From assembly GCA_032718475.1 (NCBI GenBank), contig JAUCBJ010004634.1:150609-214608 (forward strand): 64,000 nt of DNA, given 5' to 3'. The position numbers and the translations under genes are program-made. Shown here in pieces: positions 22,035 through 32,193 of the stretch; within the stretch, counting starts at the first letter, position 1; every line of letters starts with the position of its first letter. Source of the stretch: Nemertoderma westbladi (Eukaryota > Xenacoelomorpha > Nemertodermatida > Nemertodermatidae). Under the pieces are notes generated by a model, which was not told the origin of the DNA, did no database searches, and worked only from the letters and a program-made list of their open reading frames with translations.

Positions 22035-23990
22035 TTAATCTTCTATGACTGAAGAATTCACTTCTTCCCTTCCTGCATTGTTAGCGGGAAATGTAGAACC
22101 CTCTAGCAAGCAGAGTTTCGAAATATCTCTGGAGTATATGCGGCCGTTGTAGCGAACTTTCACTGAACGCACTAGGTTGTCTTCTCCCACATCAACAGAG
22201 TCTACTACCGCCATTACCCATGTTCCCCTCACCTTGGTATCGGTCATCACTAATACTAGGTCTCCCTTACGAATGTTACGTTTCTTTGTGAACCATCGCT
22301 GTCGCTCTCTCAACAATGGAATGTACTTATCAATCCATCGATCCCAGAACACCTTAGCCAGGATCTGCCCTTGCTGCCAAGTTCGTTTCGAATATATAGC
22401 ATTGGTGTCGAATTGACCTGGAACCTTCGAAGCTGGCCGCCGTAGCAACAAGTCATTTGGAGTTAACGGTTGATCTGCAGTAGAGTCGTCAGATGCCGCG
22501 TACAGTGGTCTAGAGTTCAATGACCTGGCAATTTCCGCTAAAGCTGTACGTAAAGTATCCTCATCAACTAAATGGCTACCAATGGACGACCTTAAGGCGT
22601 CCTTAACGATCTTTATAAGGCGCTCCCAAACACCAGATGTATGGCTAGCATATGGGGTGTGGAACTTCCACTTAGTCTCTGGTCCTAAGCTGTTCTCAAT
22701 TATTCCAGAATCCCACTCTACCATGGCTTCCCGAAGTTCCCGCTCCGCCCCTACGAAACAAGTACCATTGTCTGATCTGATGAGTTTCACATCTCCATGG
22801 CAACAAATAAAACGTCTATATACATTGATAAATGATGCAGCTGATGCATCGTATGCAATATCCAATGCAACTGCTCGGCTGGTTAGATAAGTGAATATCG
22901 CACCCCAGCGCTTCTCACTTCGTCGACCGATCTTAACAGTCATGGGTCCCCAATAGTCCACACCCGTGAAAGTAAAAGGAGGTTCGTAGGCGGTTAATCT
23001 TTCAAGTGGCAATGGCGCCATGAGTTGTTTCATCACAGTTGGATGATTACGTTTGCAAATGATGCAGTTTGATAATATATTTCTCACTAAAGCTTGGCCC
23101 CCCACAATCCAAAATCGCTTCCTGACATTGGTTAGAGTGTGGTCTCTTCCTGCATGTAAATTATAGCGGTGAATTTGATGAACTATACGAGTTGCGATTA
23201 TATCACTTCGATGTATGATGATGGGTTCTTTCATATCTCGATCAAATGGCGCCTTAATAATTCGAGATCCCATACGAATAACATTATTCTCGTCCAAAAA
23301 AGGGCGGAGTTTATACAACGGACTTGATTTGTTTACTAAAAATCCCCTTTTTAGCCTGCCAAGTTCTACTGGGAATTTCCTAGCTTGACTATATCGTATA
23401 AGTTGTCTTTCTGCATCGTAGAATTCATATGAACGCAGTCTCCTACTCTCTTCCTTTCTTAACGACATTCGCTCCATTATCTCCATGGTATATGATTTGA
23501 TACATTTATGTGCCTTACACATCTGTGATGCGGGTAAGTTTGTAGATTTCTTCATTTCAAAGTCTTGCCTCACCTTAGGACTTATTCTTGCTATCTGTTG
23601 AATCCATCGCTTAAAACGAGTTAACCATCCCACTTGATTGACTATATGATTCCATTTACCACTGCGTTCTATCAATAAGTCCAGTATTAGGTTATTTTCA
23701 ATGACGCTATTCGAAACTATTGCTACTTCAAACCTTTGATAAGATGGGTCACTTATTATTTCTGATACATTATCGATACCAATACTCGCTGTTTCAGTAT
23801 TGTTCTGGTAAGGTATCTTGAATATTTCATTATCAGAAATTGTGGTTTTGACGCCAGTTATTACTTGTTTGTTGATGTCAATAACATTATCATTCATGAT
23901 TGTATGTGTTGGCGGTAATAGATCATGTATCAACGGTCTTAGTTCCCAATTTAATGGATCTAACAAGGTATCTTCATTAGTAACCTTCAC
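22035..23990 (-). CDS. BEL/Pao integrase region of pol (651 aa)
   Basis: C-terminal part of the retrotransposon polyprotein; it inserts the cDNA copy into the genome. Residues about 275-320 hold an H-x-H/C-x2-C zinc-binding domain (HAGRDHTLTNVRKRFW, SNCIICK). The rve core shows the three acidic blocks: TFTGVDYWGP, LIRSDNGTCFVGAE and SHTSGVWERLIK. A DUF5641-type C-terminal segment follows (KGDLVLVMTD, WVMAVV). The frame is open upstream of the listed Met toward the previous frame. The change occurs near a run of G at about 24086-24091. A homopolymer slip or sequencing indel is the simplest cause. Confidence 0.92.
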   Translation of the reverse strand: MKVTNEDTLLDPLNWELRPLIHDLLPPTHTIMNDNVIDINKQVITGVKTTISDNEIFKIPYQNNTETASIGIDNVSEIISDPSYQRFEVAIVSNSVIENNLILDLLIERSGKWNHIVNQVGWLTRFKRWIQQIARISPKVRQDFEMKKSTNLPASQMCKAHKCIKSYTMEIMERMSLRKEESRRLRSYEFYDAERQLIRYSQARKFPVELGRLKRGFLVNKSSPLYKLRPFLDENNVIRMGSRIIKAPFDRDMKEPIIIHRSDIIATRIVHQIHRYNLHAGRDHTLTNVRKRFWIVGGQALVRNILSNCIICKRNHPTVMKQLMAPLPLERLTAYEPPFTFTGVDYWGPMTVKIGRRSEKRWGAIFTYLTSRAVALDIAYDASAASFINVYRRFICCHGDVKLIRSDNGTCFVGAERELREAMVEWDSGIIENSLGPETKWKFHTPYASHTSGVWERLIKIVKDALRSSIGSHLVDEDTLRTALAEIARSLNSRPLYAASDDSTADQPLTPNDLLLRRPASKVPGQFDTNAIYSKRTWQQGQILAKVFWDRWIDKYIPLLRERQRWFTKKRNIRKGDLVLVMTDTKVRGTWVMAVVDSVDVGEDNLVRSVKVRYNGRIYSRDISKLCLLEGSTFPANNAGREEVNSSVIED

Positions 23991-24070
23991 AACATCTAAA
24001 CTTTCTGCATTAGTATAATTTCGTGAGATTGGTGGATTAATAACTGTTAACTTCCGAATTTGTGCTAGTT

Positions 24071-25306
24071 CTATGTTCTTCCAATACCCCCCTCCCGTTT
24101 AGAAATTTCAGATGACTTTCTTGTGGAATCAACTTGTTTGACACTTGTTAGTATTATTTTCTCCCTTAGTTTTAAATCTTCATTACTATTTAAAGTCTGT
24201 ATTTTTGGGCATGGATCTTCAATGTATGCGACATCATCTCTTGGATTCATGTCCCCAGCCTTTGGCTGCGATTTGAGCTCCATTCCCGCAATCGGAGGTC
24301 TACCAGTATACATGTCTTCCGATGAAGGCCAAGCTAATTCATTAGATTTCAGAAATGAAGGACCAGATATCCACTTTGGAAATTTATTAACAAACTCTTG
24401 AGGGAAAGCTCCCCTACTAGCTATATCGGCGGGGTTTTCTTTTCCCTTTACATGGTGCCATTGTGATGGCTTGGACACTGTTGTTATCTCATGGACTCTA
24501 TTAAGAATGAAGGTGGGGTAACGTCTGCCATAATTTGCAATGTAATTTAATGTTGATTTCGAGTCACTCCAATAGTGAATAGCAGTAAATGAAAATTGCA
24601 ATTCTTCTGTCAGATTCGAACCCATCCTCGATCCTAACAGTGCTGCCTGTAATTCTTTTCGCGGAATAGATAAAAACTTATGATCTACAGTCCTCACTCG
24701 TGATGATACAAATGCGGTACGGGCTTCATAGGCAATTGACTTTGTGTCGTGCTGCTCGGCTTCATATATATCGAGACATACTGAAGGTGGAAAAATATGC
24801 CGTAATTGTCGAAGGTATGCAACTACTCCATAACCTGTTTCGCATGCATCACAAAAAACGTGCAATTCTATATGATCTGAGCTCTGTTGGTCTGGAAAAT
24901 ATGCTCTAGGGTACTGAATTTGCTTCAATAAATAGAGTTGGTCAGACCAAGTAGACCATCTTGTTAGAAACTCGTTGCTAAGTTTAGTATCCCATTTAGG
25001 TACAGTAAGGGTTAGTTCTCTCATGAATCGCCTCCCAATTAGAATTACTGGGCTAACAAGTCCAAGAGGGTCATAAATGCTGGCTATCAGAGACAGACAT
25101 TCCTTCTTAGTTGTTATAGTTTTCCATGGTGTTGATTGTATCCCTATCATGTCAGTCCCAGTGTCCCATTTAACTCCTAGAGCTCTAGTAATTGGCATTC
25201 TATCTAGGTCTAAATCCAAGTCTGGACTAGCTCTATCCTCCTTTGGTATAGCTGACATAAATTCCTTTGAGTTACTCACGAATTTGGTAAGTCTGAAACC
25301 GCCCAT
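24071..25306 (-). CDS. BEL/Pao reverse transcriptase C-terminus and RNase H (411 aa)
   Basis: Continues the pol polyprotein in a frame one base off its upstream neighbour, overlapping it by 35 bp. It begins in the last part of the RT domain (MGGFRLTKFVSN is a conserved BEL phrase). The RNase H-like domain follows, with LHVFCDACETGYGVVAYLR and IHYWSDSKSTLNYI carrying its acidic residues, and WHHVKGKENPADIASRG, typical of Pao-type elements. The listed Met is merely the first in frame, not a real initiation site. Confidence 0.9.
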   Translation of the reverse strand: MGGFRLTKFVSNSKEFMSAIPKEDRASPDLDLDLDRMPITRALGVKWDTGTDMIGIQSTPWKTITTKKECLSLIASIYDPLGLVSPVILIGRRFMRELTLTVPKWDTKLSNEFLTRWSTWSDQLYLLKQIQYPRAYFPDQQSSDHIELHVFCDACETGYGVVAYLRQLRHIFPPSVCLDIYEAEQHDTKSIAYEARTAFVSSRVRTVDHKFLSIPRKELQAALLGSRMGSNLTEELQFSFTAIHYWSDSKSTLNYIANYGRRYPTFILNRVHEITTVSKPSQWHHVKGKENPADIASRGAFPQEFVNKFPKWISGPSFLKSNELAWPSSEDMYTGRPPIAGMELKSQPKAGDMNPRDDVAYIEDPCPKIQTLNSNEDLKLREKIILTSVKQVDSTRKSSEISKREGGIGRT

Positions 25307-27374
25307 TGAGACATTCTATCAACTTATTAGCAAGATTGATGGCGGCTGCTATAGTTCGACATGACTTCATACCATCATCGACGTAGAAATGTTTATTTAC
25401 GGTTTCAACAACTTCTTTGCCGAATGTTTCTTCATTGTCCTTAGCTGTCTTTCGCAATCCCTTGCTTGCGTTATGTGGCGATGAACGTAAACCGAATACT
25501 TGGACTAGCATCTGATATATGGTTGGTGGGAGATGGCCCTGTCCTTTATCAAACCATAGAAAGCGCAGACTATCTGCATCATTCATTGATACCCTAACCT
25601 GATAGAACATAGACTTAATGTCGCACCCAAAGGCTATTTGTTCCTGTCTAAATCTGAGTAACACGCCTAATAGAAGGCTAGTTTGAGGTGGGCCTTCTAA
25701 TAGTTGTGAATTAAGTGACATGCCTCTGTACACGGCTGCTGCATCACACACTATACGAATCTTTTCCTTGTTTGGATTTGTAACAAAGTGCCATGGCAAA
25801 TAATACGTGGCTGGCTTGTTTACGAGTTCATGAGGACACATTTTCCTTGCATATCCCTTTTCTATGTATTCATTAATAATTTCTCTACATTCATCTTCCT
25901 TGCCAGGTTGCGTCGCGAATCTTCTTTTTAAACTATTTAACCGGGATAATGCCAATGGATAATTGTTAATTAGTACAGGGTGATCATGTTTCCATAGCAA
26001 CGGCATTTCGTAATGGTTGTCTGGTAACAGTTTGATTTCTGTCATTAAATTATCAATTCTAATATCCTCTGGGGCCTTTTCTACTTTATCTGCTGGTGTA
26101 TTGAAACCTTGTCCTTCCAATGTCCAGAAGTGTTGTAGCTGTTTCTGCAAATCATTGTCTGGATTTGGTAAGGGGTAATTCATTGTATCATACACTGGAC
26201 CTTCTTTCATTATACTCGAGTTAATAAAAGCTACCTTGTGTCTCTCCTCGCTAATTATATTATTTCTTTTCGGACCTGCAACACACCATCCGAATAAAGA
26301 TTCAATAGCAAATGGTTCCCGTTTATTACCACCTCCAAAGCACTGATTCTTTCGATAGTGGGCTAATGGTATATTTACTCCTATAATTATGAACACTTTA
26401 TTAATGTCAAGTGAAGGGTAATCGAGCTGATCATGAAGATGATATAAATGAGGCCAACGTTTTGAAACAGATTTATCCGGCAATTGCGAGTCAAAATGCA
26501 TCTCTTCATGTACATTAAGGTCTTTCACTAAAATTTCGCTATGATAACCTGGTAAAATAGCTGAAACTGTGCATGTCGTTCTTGATATTGAAATTTCCTC
26601 ATCTGGTCCAAATAGCGTTCCTACTAATACATTTCTTGTCGCAACTTCAAGATTGAGCTTGGTGACAATTTGTTTGTCAACGAAACATGTTGTTGCTCCA
26701 GAGTCTAGTAATGCATACGTTGTGATTCCTCTTGATGATCCGGGAACCTTTATTTCGACTGGAACTACAGGTAACATGCTGGTGTATCTTTCTTCTGCAT
26801 GCATCACTAGTCCGAGCTCCTGTTTGGAGCTTAGTTTGTTTCCTTCCTTTGTTTGTGGCGGGTGTAAAAGTGAGTGGTGCGTCTTTGAGTCGCATGTTGC
26901 ACATTTTCCTTGTGATTTGCAATTTTCCAGTGAGTGTCCACCAAAACAATTATAACACAAGTTTCCATTTCCTTTAATGTAAGTCATTCTTTCATCGAAG
27001 CTTAACTCTGCGAATTTCGAGCAACCATATACACGATGTCCGGTAACCTTGCAATATTTACAAAAGGCTTGACGAACTTCTTTAAATGCTACGGGATCTG
27101 TACCATTTTGTTGTCTCCCATATGACGTATTTTGATGTGTTGGCACTACATAAGTGTTTAGTTGCCGCGGGTTAGATTGTCCAGGATATTGCTGCCATCT
27201 TTGCTGCGCCTGGTGATCAGGTCGCATAAATTGCTGCTGGTCTGGATATGTTGTATACTGTTGAAATTGTGGATTGTGGTGATGCTTGTGGATATTGCTG
27301 TGGATTTGAGAAATGCAATGGTTGCTGCTGGAAAGGTTGTTGCAATACAAGTGGGTACTCTGGCGGTAAAACAT
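25272..27374 (-). CDS. BEL/Pao nucleocapsid, protease and reverse transcriptase (700 aa)
   Basis: Two zinc knuckles, CKYCKVTGHRVYGC (about 105-118) and CYNCFGGHSLENC (about 140-152), bind RNA. An A17-type aspartic protease has ALLDSGATTCF with Asp near 224. The RT domain follows, with FGCDIKSMFYQVRV and the catalytic pair in FYVDDG near 665. The frame overlaps the upstream gag frame by 158 bp. The Gln-rich segment reads sensibly across the overlap, so translation must change frame there or a base has been gained or lost. Confidence 0.93.
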   Translation of the reverse strand: MFYRQSTHLYCNNLSSSNHCISQIHSNIHKHHHNPQFQQYTTYPDQQQFMRPDHQAQQRWQQYPGQSNPRQLNTYVVPTHQNTSYGRQQNGTDPVAFKEVRQAFCKYCKVTGHRVYGCSKFAELSFDERMTYIKGNGNLCYNCFGGHSLENCKSQGKCATCDSKTHHSLLHPPQTKEGNKLSSKQELGLVMHAEERYTSMLPVVPVEIKVPGSSRGITTYALLDSGATTCFVDKQIVTKLNLEVATRNVLVGTLFGPDEEISISRTTCTVSAILPGYHSEILVKDLNVHEEMHFDSQLPDKSVSKRWPHLYHLHDQLDYPSLDINKVFIIIGVNIPLAHYRKNQCFGGGNKREPFAIESLFGWCVAGPKRNNIISEERHKVAFINSSIMKEGPVYDTMNYPLPNPDNDLQKQLQHFWTLEGQGFNTPADKVEKAPEDIRIDNLMTEIKLLPDNHYEMPLLWKHDHPVLINNYPLALSRLNSLKRRFATQPGKEDECREIINEYIEKGYARKMCPHELVNKPATYYLPWHFVTNPNKEKIRIVCDAAAVYRGMSLNSQLLEGPPQTSLLLGVLLRFRQEQIAFGCDIKSMFYQVRVSMNDADSLRFLWFDKGQGHLPPTIYQMLVQVFGLRSSPHNASKGLRKTAKDNEETFGKEVVETVNKHFYVDDGMKSCRTIAAAINLANKLIECLNGRFQTYQIRE

Positions 27375-28983
27375 TACGTTGTAGTTGTTGCGGTGTTGAT
27401 TGCCGTTGTTTATTAAATTGCCGAGCCTTGTTAGCCTCTATAGGTTTATTCGCTGGCTGTGTTTCCTTTAATCTTTGGTCATCCTTGGGCATCATAGTTG
27501 CTATTAGTGTAGTCTCCTTCCTTATTGGCATAATCTCATCATGTCTCATCTTTAAAGTTGAAGTAGAACTCTTGACATAGTGCTTCCGTGACTCATCAAT
27601 CTTAAAAACATTTTCGTTTTGTATTTCGGCACTCCGACGTATAAACATCGCCATTTCGTCTAAGTTTGGTTCTCTATTAAGGCATTCTCGCACATCATAA
27701 ACCTTACGATTCCATCTGCGTTGCACATGAATGGGGCAATTTGCCATTATTTTCTTCATATTACTTTGTGTGTACAATTCCTGGGGTTTATTGAGTTGTT
27801 CTAGAACTATCATCGAATGTTTTATTTTATCTGCATAATTCCGCAGTGCTTCTCTATCATTTTCCGCAATCATATCATGATCTATCAGACGAGTAATCGC
27901 TCTTTCTATTATTACATTTGGTATCAGTTCTTGTAGAATTTGCAAGGCTTCCCCGTATCCATCTTGTATACCCACATAACTCTGTATGAGTTCCTTTGGT
28001 TGCCCTTCAGTGCACATTAATAACATAGTCAGTTTCTCAGAGTCTGTTATATCACTGATATGGACCCGATCATAAAAGTTCTGTATGAATCCCATAAATT
28101 TAACAGGATCACCATCAAATGGGGTTGGGAATTGAGGTGGAAGTCGTAGCCGCATTGATATCTCCTTGAGTAGCTGTGTCTCCGGCTGCCCTGCTATATG
28201 GCTCGCCCCAAGGTGACCAATTTGTGAGACTTCTCCTGCAACTGGTGTATGCTCTGGTTGCCGCGGTGCTCGTATGCCCAATACTTTGGTAAAGGCTTCG
28301 TCTGCCCTGCTCAATGCTGTATCCCTTAGAGACTTCTGCAGTTGAATGCTGGGTGCATGTTTGTTTTCAGTTGAGTCTCCCATCTCTGTTACATTTCGAG
28401 GATCAGCGTTCCTGGAATCAGCCATACCTGCTAGCCATTGCATTCGTTTTCGTTTAGACTGTGCAGATGTGGATAATACTGGGATCGGGTAAGTTATGTG
28501 CTCAGCATTATGAGGGAATGATTCCTTGGTGTTTGTGATTGATTGCACCTCGGGAGTTGCCATTGAGACTATAGGAGCTGCTGGTAAGTGTGGCTCAGTT
28601 ACTAGATGCGGATGCTCGACAGAGGGGTCGCTAATTGTGATATTATTGTGCATTGCTGTTGAATATGTATCTGGCATTATTGGTGTTGGGTGTGGGAAAG
28701 GTGTTGCTATATTACCAGCATTGTACTTGTGATATGGGTCACCTTTGGTGCTATAATAGATAGTAGATGCCGGACCAATTGCATCACAAAATACACAGCC
28801 TTCATTGCTTATGTGCCCCTCGGCACTGGCTTCTGGAATCGGTGTTAAAAATGGATATCGCTGCTTCAGTGCTGCCCTGGATGACACTGCCTTGGTGCTA
28901 GGCGTTGACCAAATTGTGCTAATGGGTGTAGACTGCCTAGAAGTAGTAGTCGGAAATGAACTGCTACCAATAAATTGTTGCAT
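27217..28983 (-). CDS. BEL/Pao Gag (DUF1759-type, 588 aa)
   Basis: Structural capsid-type protein. The DUF1759-like core begins near residue 280 with LPPQFPTPFDGDPVKFMGF and continues through SDSEKL-like helices (ITDSEKLTMLLM, GEALQILQELI). The N-terminus is Ser/Pro/Thr-rich, and the C-terminal 70 residues are Gln/Pro-rich leading into the zinc knuckles of the next frame. The frame is open upstream of the listed Met, past the stop of the 645-aa frame, in the +1 register. That geometry would allow frameshifted translation, but no canonical signal is proven. Confidence 0.88.
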   Translation of the reverse strand: MQQFIGSSSFPTTTSRQSTPISTIWSTPSTKAVSSRAALKQRYPFLTPIPEASAEGHISNEGCVFCDAIGPASTIYYSTKGDPYHKYNAGNIATPFPHPTPIMPDTYSTAMHNNITISDPSVEHPHLVTEPHLPAAPIVSMATPEVQSITNTKESFPHNAEHITYPIPVLSTSAQSKRKRMQWLAGMADSRNADPRNVTEMGDSTENKHAPSIQLQKSLRDTALSRADEAFTKVLGIRAPRQPEHTPVAGEVSQIGHLGASHIAGQPETQLLKEISMRLRLPPQFPTPFDGDPVKFMGFIQNFYDRVHISDITDSEKLTMLLMCTEGQPKELIQSYVGIQDGYGEALQILQELIPNVIIERAITRLIDHDMIAENDREALRNYADKIKHSMIVLEQLNKPQELYTQSNMKKIMANCPIHVQRRWNRKVYDVRECLNREPNLDEMAMFIRRSAEIQNENVFKIDESRKHYVKSSTSTLKMRHDEIMPIRKETTLIATMMPKDDQRLKETQPANKPIEANKARQFNKQRQSTPQQLQRNVLPPEYPLVLQQPFQQQPLHFSNPQQYPQASPQSTISTVYNISRPAAIYAT

Positions 28984-29047
28984 TTGTTGTGCAATTGATT
29001 CTTGCAGTTCTTGTTTTGTTACAAATTGTGTATGTGTAGCACTGGGT

Positions 29048-30985
29048 TTATTTTGGGCGTTGGCCCAATCCCCTTTTGGGTGTAGCCGCTACCGGTGCTG
29101 GGTTAATTGAAGTCTTACCGTCTGAATCAAGGTGAGTTCCATTGCACACCCCAATGGTATCGAAAATTGGATTATCGCCCCCCATACCCGACTGGTGCTT
29201 ACCTACAGGTAAATCATTACTACCACTACAATGATCAGTATGCACTTGGTGCGATTTGATAGAGGTGATAGGGTTTCTACTGAGCTCATTGGTATCAGAA
29301 CAGACACGCATAGTGCCTTCTGGTTTAGTTTTATTTGGAATCAACACATTCAAGTTATCAGAACTTAACTCACCAATTTCCATATGGCATTCATCCACAC
29401 CCCTTACTTGTACATTTGGTGTACTCGCTATATCAATAATAGGTCCCTCACACATACCTGAAGAGGCACTAATAGCTACAGTACTGACCGGTAGTCTATT
29501 AGGTAAAATAGTAACTCCAGCAGTCATGGGTGACTCACCAATACCCCCAGTGTCTTGTGAACTAAGAATATTTTTATCAGGTCGCAATTTCCTGATACGA
29601 TCTTGTTTTAAAAGAGTTACTTTGAATGCAGCCATCTCGGCTTCATCGGCGGCTAACTGGTTATCCATTTCAGCTTTCATATCAGCTTGCGCCTTTTGCA
29701 TCATTAATTGAGCGGAATTACGTTTCTGCACTTGCGCTGACTTTAACTGCAATGCCGCTGCATCTCTTTCAATAGCCATAATAGCGGAAATACTAGTGTC
29801 GGAAACTCTACTACTACGACTCGACCTAGTGTGTGCACTTCCCTTTGACCTCCGTTTACCTTTAATTTGACTCACAGAATCATCTGGATTTATAAGACAC
29901 TGTGGGTTTTCGATATCCAAAGGGACACCGCGCCATGACTGGGATGGGTGATAGTGTGCAACGGACTCACCTTGCTCTGACGGCTTCTGGTGTGTTGCAA
30001 CGTTATCTATCGATGCAATACTACATTCTGAATCCGTTCGCAGATTGGTTGCTTGTACATGTCCATGTCCATATTCATCACTAGTTCCTGCTGTACCTAA
30101 GGGAATAGGAGAAGGATTAGCTTGACTGACAATGGTGTAATCTTCTTGCGCCAAAGTCGGCATGTTATTTACTATGGGTGTCAAAATATTTGTATTTTCC
30201 ACAACAGGTGGGTCTGTTGCAGTAGATTCCAGTATGCTACTTCGGAATCCAACAGTGTACAATTTGTTTCTCTCCTTAAACATTTGAAACAAGGCCTCAC
30301 GATGTCTCTGGTATTTTTCACGAAGCACCTCAGCTTCTCCACCATATTTTCGTGAGTTCTCCTCATCACCCATTGATGTAGTCGCTGAAATAATTCGCTC
30401 AAAAACACAAAGGCATTTATGGTAGGCTGTTTCTAATGCTGTTTCGAGCTCCTGAATCTGTTTTAAAGACACTAACTTTAGATCCAATGAGTCATAATGC
30501 TGATATAAATTATAACAGCGGGTGAGTTGGCTTTTATAACCAGACAACGATTTTTTCTCAACCAAAAATTTTTCGTATGTCACTGAAAAAGTACTTTTGT
30601 GTCGAGTTTTGTCCCTAAGTGTATATTGTGCATTCGGTTCACTAGTCCTCTCTTCATCTCTACGGGGCTCAACAGAAACTGTGGATCGTGAAGGTCGTGC
30701 CACATTTATGGGCGCAGTCCCTGTAGACCGCAATGGCCTTGGCACATTTGTCGCACTTCCTAAAATAGGAGATGGAAGCGTGGGCTGAACTGATTGACGT
30801 GAGTTGAGAGCAGACGTTGCAGATTGGTATTCGTCCATTGATGTCGGTCTGTCATTGTCAGTAACGTTTCCCAAAGATACTTGGTCACTATTACCACTAC
30901 CAGGATCTACTGGCATAACGGTTCTCTGTATCTCAGAGATGCCTGATTTACTACTACTAGATAGGTTATGATGAGACATAATCAA
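29048..30985 (-). CDS. Extra N-terminal ORF of the BEL element (645 aa), function unknown
   Basis: A long open frame lies between the 5' leader and gag on the same strand, inside the LTR-bounded element. It is rich in Ser, Thr and Asp. A helical, charged segment spans about residues 130-250 (VEKKSLSGYKSQLTRCYNLY, MFKERNKLYTVGFRSS). A second segment near 385-460 is Lys/Gln/Ala-rich and coiled-coil-like (AQVQKRNSAQLMMQKAQADM is too weak to name). It ends just before the gag frame, shifted by one base. The helical part may be an N-terminal Gag extension. I recognise no catalytic domain. Confidence 0.65.
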   Translation of the reverse strand: MIMSHHNLSSSSKSGISEIQRTVMPVDPGSGNSDQVSLGNVTDNDRPTSMDEYQSATSALNSRQSVQPTLPSPILGSATNVPRPLRSTGTAPINVARPSRSTVSVEPRRDEERTSEPNAQYTLRDKTRHKSTFSVTYEKFLVEKKSLSGYKSQLTRCYNLYQHYDSLDLKLVSLKQIQELETALETAYHKCLCVFERIISATTSMGDEENSRKYGGEAEVLREKYQRHREALFQMFKERNKLYTVGFRSSILESTATDPPVVENTNILTPIVNNMPTLAQEDYTIVSQANPSPIPLGTAGTSDEYGHGHVQATNLRTDSECSIASIDNVATHQKPSEQGESVAHYHPSQSWRGVPLDIENPQCLINPDDSVSQIKGKRRSKGSAHTRSSRSSRVSDTSISAIMAIERDAAALQLKSAQVQKRNSAQLMMQKAQADMKAEMDNQLAADEAEMAAFKVTLLKQDRIRKLRPDKNILSSQDTGGIGESPMTAGVTILPNRLPVSTVAISASSGMCEGPIIDIASTPNVQVRGVDECHMEIGELSSDNLNVLIPNKTKPEGTMRVCSDTNELSRNPITSIKSHQVHTDHCSGSNDLPVGKHQSGMGGDNPIFDTIGVCNGTHLDSDGKTSINPAPVAATPKRGLGQRPK

Positions 30986-32193
30986 ACCTTATCGATGGAG
31001 AAATGTAAACAAGCCAATGAAAGAATTGTAAATAATAAAGTGTGACAATAAAGTTACAATAATTATTCAAATTTAAAAATACAGAAAGTATATATAAGAA
31101 AAATATACAATTACTTCAGTTGAGTGAAAGAATAATTAACAGTTACAGTAACAGTATACTGTATAATAAAATAAAGTACGCCTACCTAGTATTGCTGGAT
31201 TTATACCGGAATGTATACCTTTACTTCGCTGGCGCTGCTGCAGTATAAACTACGTCAACCTTAGCTTATGAAAATAACATATAAAGTGTATACTGTACCG
31301 CGTCTAACTTAGCGGAAAATTTAGTACATAAAGTTATACTGTACTTGTACTACTATACCGCGTTTACCTTAGCGGAAGTTTACTACATAAAGTTATACTG
31401 TACTTGTAATACTATACCGCGTTTACCTTAGCGGAAGTTTACTACATAAAGTTATACTGTACTTGTACTACTATACCGCGTTTACCTTAGCGGAAGTTCA
31501 GTACATAGAAAATGTAGTATATAAAGTTATACTGCATATAGGCCTACTTACTACATACAGCTATACAGTATATTCAATACGAGCTTACAGTACCGAGCTT
31601 ACGGGAAGTAAATCATACACAAATAGTACAGAATAGTGTATCATACTGTATGTTACGAGACAATAGGGCGAGATGAGAAAATAAATGCAAAGAAACAAAT
31701 ACAAAAAAATAGTGAATGATGAGATGAATGCTCTAAATTGAACTTACTGTATACGGTACTTACCCCACGGTAGGACGCTATGGGACAAAGGACTCTCTCA
31801 CACAGTTGACTCTGCCGGTAACTTATAAACCCTCACGCAAAAACCGGCTAACTGCAGATTAGGGGGTTTTTTGTGAATATGCAAAATTTATTTAGTTTTT
31901 TTATTTATTTAATACTGTTGGTCCAACTGCTGCAGATCGCGTCGACTCAATCTGCAGCCGTGGTGCTTCCGTATTAAATATTATGTTACTGGGATAACAA
32001 AATTTTGACGAAAAAAAAATTCGGAATAATTTTGAAAAAACAAAATTGAAAAAAATTGATGTATAATTAAACTTTAGTTATTTCCAGCCAAAATACCTGC
32101 AATGTAATAATCGATAGCTGTAAAATAATAATTAGGGTCTACAGTATTGTACCGGTACCCTTCTGATTCAGTCAAAATATTCTTATTTGTTAC
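30986..32193 (-). other. BEL/Pao 5' leader between LTR and first ORF
   Basis: About 1.2 kb of non-coding sequence. It includes a four-copy 59/60-bp tandem repeat (31262-31530). The bases next to the 5' LTR (GTAACAAATAAGAATA on the minus strand) do not match a tRNA primer site that I recognise. Confidence 0.7.
31262..31530. repeat. 59/60-bp tandem repeat in the BEL leader, about 4 copies
   Basis: Units contain ACTATACCGCGTTTACCTTA, GCGGAAGTTTACTACATAAA and GTTATACTGTACTTG. CCGCG occurs at 31298, 31358, 31417 and 31476, giving 60/59/59-bp spacing. The outer copies are diverged. Confidence 0.93.

Noticed and set aside
32168-32193. BEL primer-binding site
   Set aside because: The sequence next to the 5' LTR does not match the 3' end of a tRNA that I can recognise, so I do not annotate a PBS.
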